The notes below the pieces were generated by a model, which worked only from the letters and a program-made list of their open reading frames with translations, was not told the DNA's origin and made no database searches. 46,141 bases of DNA from contig PBSO01000033.1 of the NCBI GenBank assembly GCA_002726275.1, positions 1 through 46,141 on the forward strand. The letters are read 5' to 3'. This DNA comes from Methanobacteriota archaeon (GTDB lineage Archaea > Thermoplasmatota > Poseidoniia > Poseidoniales > Thalassarchaeaceae). Positions 42,266 to 46,141 of the stretch are shown piece after piece. A program made the translations under genes and the position numbers. Each line of letters starts with the position of its first letter. Positions within the stretch are counted from its first letter, which is position 1.

Positions 42266-44410
42266 TCAGCGGGCGAAGGAGTAGGTTTCGTTCCTAGGCA
42301 TGAACAACTCGCCGGACATTCTCATCTTGGATAGTGCTTCTTCGACCGTTTGCTCCGTGAGGTCCCTGGCTCTGCACCTATTGAGGATGTCAACGAGCGA
42401 GGCAGTTCCATCGGTCTCTTGGCAGATGTCCCTAACTATCTGCCTGATTGTTGTGTTTGCATTCCTCTGTCGGTGAGGGACTCCCGAGTAAAGCTCGGAG
42501 TCGTCCTCGATTCCTGACTCGTCCCTCCAGTGCCTGAAGACGGCTAGGGCAACTGTCGCGTCCGTCTTATTCGCGATCTGTCTAAGATGCATCCTGGCGT
42601 GTGCCTCTGTGAGGCGAATCAATGCCTCGAGGGCTCTTGCAGTTACTGGCACTGGTGCTTCGTCAGACCCATCCTCCCTGCCGTAGGACTGCCTCTCACT
42701 GATGTAGTACTCGTGGATGGCGGTCTTTGCCTCGTCGTCCAAGTCCGGGTGAACGTGCCTCTTTGCATAGGCGACGTACTTCCTGAGGAAGTCGAGTGTG
42801 ATGTGCTCGTGCCCATCTACGCCAACTGAGTATATCTGGTCTTTATCGGGCTCAGAGGGGTCTATCTCCAGTGACTCTTCTAGTTTCATTTCACTGATCG
42901 CACTCGTCCTCGTATCCAAAATGTGCTTGGCAATCCTAGCATCGTCCTCAGCCCTTACCTCGTCTCTAATCATCCAGATTATGTCAAATCTAGAAGCTAG
43001 TGGGGCAGGAAGGCCAGTCTCCTCGTACATTCTTAGGACGCTTTGGTTGGGCCCCCTTCTCGAAAACCTTCCCTCCTTCGGGTTGGCTGCTGCTAATACC
43101 GCACATCTAGCTGGGAGGGTAGCAGTAATTCCACCCTTGGCCACATGTATCTGCTGTTGCTCCATTGCTGGGTGGATAGCGCTCCTGTCCTCCTTGGAAA
43201 TCTTGTCGAACTCGTCGATTGCTGCTAGGCCCTTGTCTGACAGGGGGAGGACCCCTGCTTCTAGAGCGAACCTGCCATCCCCAAAGGCATCCTTCACAGC
43301 AGCTGCAGTTAGGCCAGCACCCGTTACTCCTCCTCCGGATGCTAGTTTACCACGAGGCGCTAAGTTGGACATGTAGGATAGGAGTTGGGATTTCGCCACT
43401 CCCGGGTCCCCCATCAGCAAGATGTGGATGTCTCCCCTCAAGTGGCTCTTGTCGGATGTGGATCTCCTGACCCCGCCGAAGAGCTGCAGCGCCAATGATC
43501 TCTTGACGTGATTCATCACTCGAGTGGCGAAGATCGAGGGAGCAATGGACCTCTGCATCAGTGTGATTAGATCATCCCTCCGGGATACCTCCAAAATAAC
43601 CTCCCTATCCTCCTCGCTGATTTTTATCTCGGTGAATGGTACGCTCTCATGTTCAGAGCTTACTAGGTGGTAGATTATGTCGAACATTGGTGTCTTCTTT
43701 CTATTTTTGACCTCGCTGTGGACGACAGGAATCACATTGGCGGTAATTCTCTCACCTGGTAGGTGCTTGTTCACCAAATCTCCCTCGACTAGGGTAATGC
43801 CTCTCCTTGGTTGTGCTCCACTTGGTACGTTCTCCGGAAGTTCCTGAACCTCCAGCCACTGATTGTTGATCATCCTGGAGACATTCATCACGAGTTTGAA
43901 CCTAGTTTCTCTGGATGATGCGCCGCAGCCGGTTTCCTGGGGGCACTCCAGGGGCTCTTCTAGCTCCCTCTCGTTTTTCTGTTCTACCTCAATCGTGCAG
44001 CCGCATTTCTGACAGAGAAAAACCGCCCTGTGAATCCTGGGCTTCAATTCTGATACCTTTGTGACAGAAACCTCGACGCTTCTCAATTTCTCAATATCGG
44101 AGCTTCCTATCTCCCTCAATGGCCTGCGACTGTCTCTTGGCAGGTCGGTTACCCTGACGATTGCATCCAAATCAACCCCTCTCTCCTTGCATATATCGCT
44201 CAGAGTGGTGCTCCCGCTACCCAGTATCTGCCTTGGCTCGTTGAGTATGTCCTCAGCAAAGTCAGGGTCGAAGCCGGTAAGGTCATGGAATGACACCTCG
44301 ATTACCGGCGTCTGTGTCTGCTTGGACAAGAGGAGCGTGATCTCCGTCTCCTTGGCCTGATTGAGGAATGTCCGCCATCTTGGTGATGAGTCGTGTACGG
44401 CCATTGTCAT
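42266..44410 (-). CDS. mcm: Replicative DNA helicase MCM
   Basis: About 714 residues. An N-terminal domain carries a zinc site (FLCQKCGCTIEVEQ and CPQETGC). The AAA+ core has Walker A GDPGVAKSQLL, Walker B AIDEFDK, the sensor region VLAAANPKEGRFS, and the arginine-finger segment PLASRFDIIW. A C-terminal winged helix ends the protein. It forms the hexamer that unwinds DNA at forks. The frame extends to an ATG at 44446, but this lies directly at a TATA-like box and inside an inverted repeat, so initiation at 44410 (or 44404) is more likely. Confidence 0.96.
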   Translation of the reverse strand: MTMAVHDSSPRWRTFLNQAKETEITLLLSKQTQTPVIEVSFHDLTGFDPDFAEDILNEPRQILGSGSTTLSDICKERGVDLDAIVRVTDLPRDSRRPLREIGSSDIEKLRSVEVSVTKVSELKPRIHRAVFLCQKCGCTIEVEQKNERELEEPLECPQETGCGASSRETRFKLVMNVSRMINNQWLEVQELPENVPSGAQPRRGITLVEGDLVNKHLPGERITANVIPVVHSEVKNRKKTPMFDIIYHLVSSEHESVPFTEIKISEEDREVILEVSRRDDLITLMQRSIAPSIFATRVMNHVKRSLALQLFGGVRRSTSDKSHLRGDIHILLMGDPGVAKSQLLSYMSNLAPRGKLASGGGVTGAGLTAAAVKDAFGDGRFALEAGVLPLSDKGLAAIDEFDKISKEDRSAIHPAMEQQQIHVAKGGITATLPARCAVLAAANPKEGRFSRRGPNQSVLRMYEETGLPAPLASRFDIIWMIRDEVRAEDDARIAKHILDTRTSAISEMKLEESLEIDPSEPDKDQIYSVGVDGHEHITLDFLRKYVAYAKRHVHPDLDDEAKTAIHEYYISERQSYGREDGSDEAPVPVTARALEALIRLTEAHARMHLRQIANKTDATVALAVFRHWRDESGIEDDSELYSGVPHRQRNANTTIRQIVRDICQETDGTASLVDILNRCRARDLTEQTVEEALSKMRMSGELFMPRNETYSFAR

Positions 44411-44434
44411 GTTTTTCACCGTCGGGCTTTGATG

Positions 44435-44457
44435 CCGTGATGTCACGGTCTATAACC
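44435..44457 (-). promoter_or_regulatory. mcm promoter with an inverted repeat between TATA box and start site
   Basis: On the minus strand GGTTATAGA (44449-44457) is TATA-like. Directly after it lies CCGTGA-TG-TCACGG (44435-44448), a perfect six-base inverted repeat. Transcription should begin near 44425, leaving a ~15-base leader before the ATG at 44410. A protein bound to the repeat would block polymerase recruitment. A weaker GC-rich hairpin (AGGGG/CCCCT around GTCGAC) is at 44466-44482. Confidence 0.45.
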
Positions 44458-44620
44458 AAAATGGAAGGGGGTCGACACCCCTGTGCTTCCGATGGAGGAA
44501 TTTGGTTTGCCTATTGTGCCTATGTGAGGTTTGTTGCTTCCACTGAATCGTTTTCAGATTATTCCCGAAATCGTACTTGGGTTGAGAGAGGTTGAAATTG
44601 TTTGGTCCACAGGGTGACCC

Positions 44621-45049
44621 ATGGAACACACACGATCTGGGAGTGACTTATTGGTAAGATTGGACCCTGGGGAAGAAATTCATACATCACTAAAGGAGCT
44701 GGCAGATGACCTTGGATTTGATGCCGCGGCAATAACTAGTGGAATTGGTAGAACTCGTGACAATGCGTATGGCTACATGGACGAGAATGGCGTTTACCAA
44801 AGAAGGGCTTTGAACGCGCCATCTGAATTAGTGAGCCTGTCGGGAAATATTGCACGCACGGAGAAGGGTGATGCATTCACCCACATCCACTGCTGCTGGT
44901 CGGATGATGACAATAATGTCCATGCTGGCCACATGTTCCAGGCGACAGTTCATGTCGTAGCAGAAATTCACATTAGAGTCATGGAGCATGCATCCATGAC
45001 GCGATGCCCTCTTGCTGAATTTGAGCTATTGGGCTTGGAATTTGACTAG
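44621..45049 (+). CDS. PPC/DUF296-domain protein
   Basis: A 142-residue single-domain protein of the PCC/DUF296 family (AT-hook plant proteins and free-standing prokaryotic forms). The typical order is present: LLVRLDPGEEIHTSLKELA, AAAITSGIGRT near the first strand pair, then THIHCCWSDDDNNVHAGHM with the conserved His cluster that binds a metal ion in solved structures, and a final CPLAEFELLGLEF. It forms trimers in known structures. DNA binding is shown for plant members, but not assured here. It starts after a GGGTGA site and is 20 bp ahead of a hydrolase gene. Confidence 0.88.
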   Translation: MEHTRSGSDLLVRLDPGEEIHTSLKELADDLGFDAAAITSGIGRTRDNAYGYMDENGVYQRRALNAPSELVSLSGNIARTEKGDAFTHIHCCWSDDDNNVHAGHMFQATVHVVAEIHIRVMEHASMTRCPLAEFELLGLEFD

Positions 45050-45069
45050 AAAAATAAGGATTTGGTGAA

Positions 45070-45675
45070 ATGCGGGTTCTTTTCGCCCACGGGTTCGAAG
45101 GTGGTCCTTCTGGATCGAAGCCGACCTTCATGAGCGACGTCCTAGGGTGGGATGTAACGGCCCCTGTGATGTCAGATCTCGGCTGGGATATAGAGAAGCA
45201 AACAGAGGTTCTGCTTAGGGAAATAGACGAGTCTGACTATGACTTGGTGATTGGTTCTTCCATGGGCGGACTGGCTGCAGCCAATGCCTCTTCACTCAGG
45301 GGTGATTGTGATTTTCGGCTCCTTCTAATCGCTCCCGCGTTCGGACTTTCCGGTAGCTGGGAAGGGCTCACCAAGGAAGAGCTGTCCAAATGGAGGAGGG
45401 TTGGCACTAGGAGGTACAGGGGATTCGAGCTTGACATAGATCTGGAATGGGGATTCATGGAAGCTGCTGAGAGGATGTCATGGCCAGAACCTCTGCATAG
45501 GACCACGATTGTTCATGGGACGAAAGACGATGTGGTTTCCATCGAGGTTTCCAGGAAGGTTGCCAGGGAAGCCGCATTGGTCGATCTAGTGGAGATAGAT
45601 GATGGACACCGGATGAAGGAGTGCCTTCACTTGCTCTCTGGACTGGCTTCTGAACTAATGTCCCGTGGAGCCTAG
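45070..45675 (+). CDS. YqiA-like alpha/beta-hydrolase (esterase)
   Basis: A 201-residue hydrolase that begins directly at the first core strand (MRVLFAHGFEGGPSGSKP), as in the UPF0227/YqiA group. The nucleophile elbow is GSSMGG with S64; the acid is D153 or D154 in HGTKDDVVS, and the base is H180 in DDGHRM. It has no signal peptide, so it acts in the cytoplasm, probably on small esters. Its 3' end overlaps the convergent ABC ATPase gene by 21 bp. Confidence 0.87.
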   Translation: MRVLFAHGFEGGPSGSKPTFMSDVLGWDVTAPVMSDLGWDIEKQTEVLLREIDESDYDLVIGSSMGGLAAANASSLRGDCDFRLLLIAPAFGLSGSWEGLTKEELSKWRRVGTRRYRGFELDIDLEWGFMEAAERMSWPEPLHRTTIVHGTKDDVVSIEVSRKVAREAALVDLVEIDDGHRMKECLHLLSGLASELMSRGA

Positions 45676-46141
45676 GAAGTACTCCCCTATCTCCGGGTCG
45701 GTCAAGATGGTGGCAGCGTCCCCAGTATGCACTATCTTGCCGTTTGACACTATGTAGCCCCTATCTGACCTCGCGAGTGACAGTCTGGCGTTCTGCTCCA
45801 CTATCAGTACGGTGATACCCTGCTCCCTGAGTGAGTCGATCCTCTCGATTATCTGCTGTTGATACAAGGGGGAGAGCGCTGCGGTAGGCTCGTCGAGCAG
45901 GAGGAACTTGGGGTCTGATATCAGAGCCCTGGATATCGCGAGCATCTGCCGCTCCCCACCTGAGAGGGAGGCTGCTAGGTCATGGACCCTATCTCGGAGG
46001 TCGGGGAACATTTCCAATGCCCTTTCGATCCTCTCGCTGAGCACGGTACTGGAGAGGCTGTTTCCACCCATCTGCAGGTTCTCCAGAACCGAGAGGGAAG
46101 GGAACACGTTGTCCACCTGTGGGACGTATGCTATCCCCTGG
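45655..46141 (-). CDS. livF: LivF-type ABC transporter ATPase, 5' end outside window
   Basis: The visible C-terminal ~161 residues of an ABC ATPase open directly from the window edge (GIAYVPQVDNVFPSLSV holds the Q-loop). The signature LSGGERQMLAISRAL, Walker B FLLLDEPTAAL and the H-loop region TVLIVEQNARLSL follow. The VPQ..VFPSLSV...L.MG pattern and the IVEQNA end match LivF of branched-chain amino-acid importers. Walker A is outside the window. The end of the gene overlaps the convergent hydrolase gene. Confidence 0.87.
   Translation of the reverse strand, partial: QGIAYVPQVDNVFPSLSVLENLQMGGNSLSSTVLSERIERALEMFPDLRDRVHDLAASLSGGERQMLAISRALISDPKFLLLDEPTAALSPLYQQQIIERIDSLREQGITVLIVEQNARLSLARSDRGYIVSNGKIVHTGDAATILTDPEIGEYFLGSTGH

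Noticed and set aside
44411-44446. mcm start at 44446
   Set aside because: It would fall in the inverted repeat a few bases from the TATA-like box, upstream of the expected transcription start.
1-46141. tRNA, rRNA, CRISPR arrays, insertion sequences
   Set aside because: I looked through the gaps for T-loop-like motifs, regularly spaced repeats and transposase-like frames and found none convincing; a dedicated tRNA scan would be decisive.

Overview
This 46.1-kb window looks like a piece of a euryarchaeal chromosome, most likely a planktonic Marine Group II (Poseidoniales-like) archaeon. The evidence is an ordered ftsZ-secE-spt5-rpL11-rpL1-rpL10-rpL12 cluster with archaeal/eukaryotic-type acidic stalk proteins, an MCM helicase, GatE, Pth2, the archaeosine radical-SAM enzyme RaSEA, a PyrB/PyrI pair and an archaeal-type YchF GTPase. 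The proteins are acidic, genes are packed tightly with many 1-4 bp overlaps, and several genes have a TATA-like box 25-30 bp before the start codon. The genus-level placement is inference; no rRNA or tRNA gene was seen, and no CRISPR array or insertion sequence.

Layout. 1-5.1 kb (minus strand): a GHMP sugar kinase, a very large secreted serine hydrolase and a truncated membrane protein. 5.1-9.3 kb: pyrBI, a ZIP metal transporter divergent from a NikR-like regulator, and a Ca2+/H+ antiporter. 9.4-15.5 kb (plus strand): an AK6-type nucleotide kinase with a CDP-alcohol phosphatidyltransferase, then the cell division, secretion, transcription and ribosome cluster. 15.5-25.4 kb: two unknown proteins, YchF, a putative heme-less relative of oxidase subunit I with a small membrane partner, RaSEA, a UMF1-type MFS transporter, a hexapeptide acyltransferase, a zinc-finger protein and a coiled-coil protein. 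25.5-36.4 kb (minus): a secreted thioredoxin-like protein, an AddB-like and an AddA-like helicase-nuclease pair and an M20 peptidase. 36.5-46.1 kb: threonine aldolase, a strongly promoted aquaporin-like protein, Pth2, an ECF S component with a DUF4430-like partner, GatE, MCM, a PPC-domain protein, an alpha/beta hydrolase and a partial LivF-type ABC ATPase.

The most unusual points are: (i) Spt5 carries an N-terminal degenerate Nudix domain; (ii) the next gene encodes a ribosomal protein uL11 that consists of the C-terminal RNA-binding domain only, with no room upstream for the missing domain; (iii) a compact MIP/aquaporin-fold protein has both NPA boxes replaced and sits behind a palindrome-rich promoter; (iv) an archaeal AddAB-like pair has iron-sulfur nuclease signatures in both subunits; (v) a DUF4430-like protein is paired with a vitamin-type ECF S component; (vi) a protein carries three zinc fingers of identical C-x9-C-x10-C-x2-H spacing around two zinc ribbons. 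There is no gene-free stretch above 300 bases; the longest (37530-37762 and 44411-44620) are described as regulatory regions.
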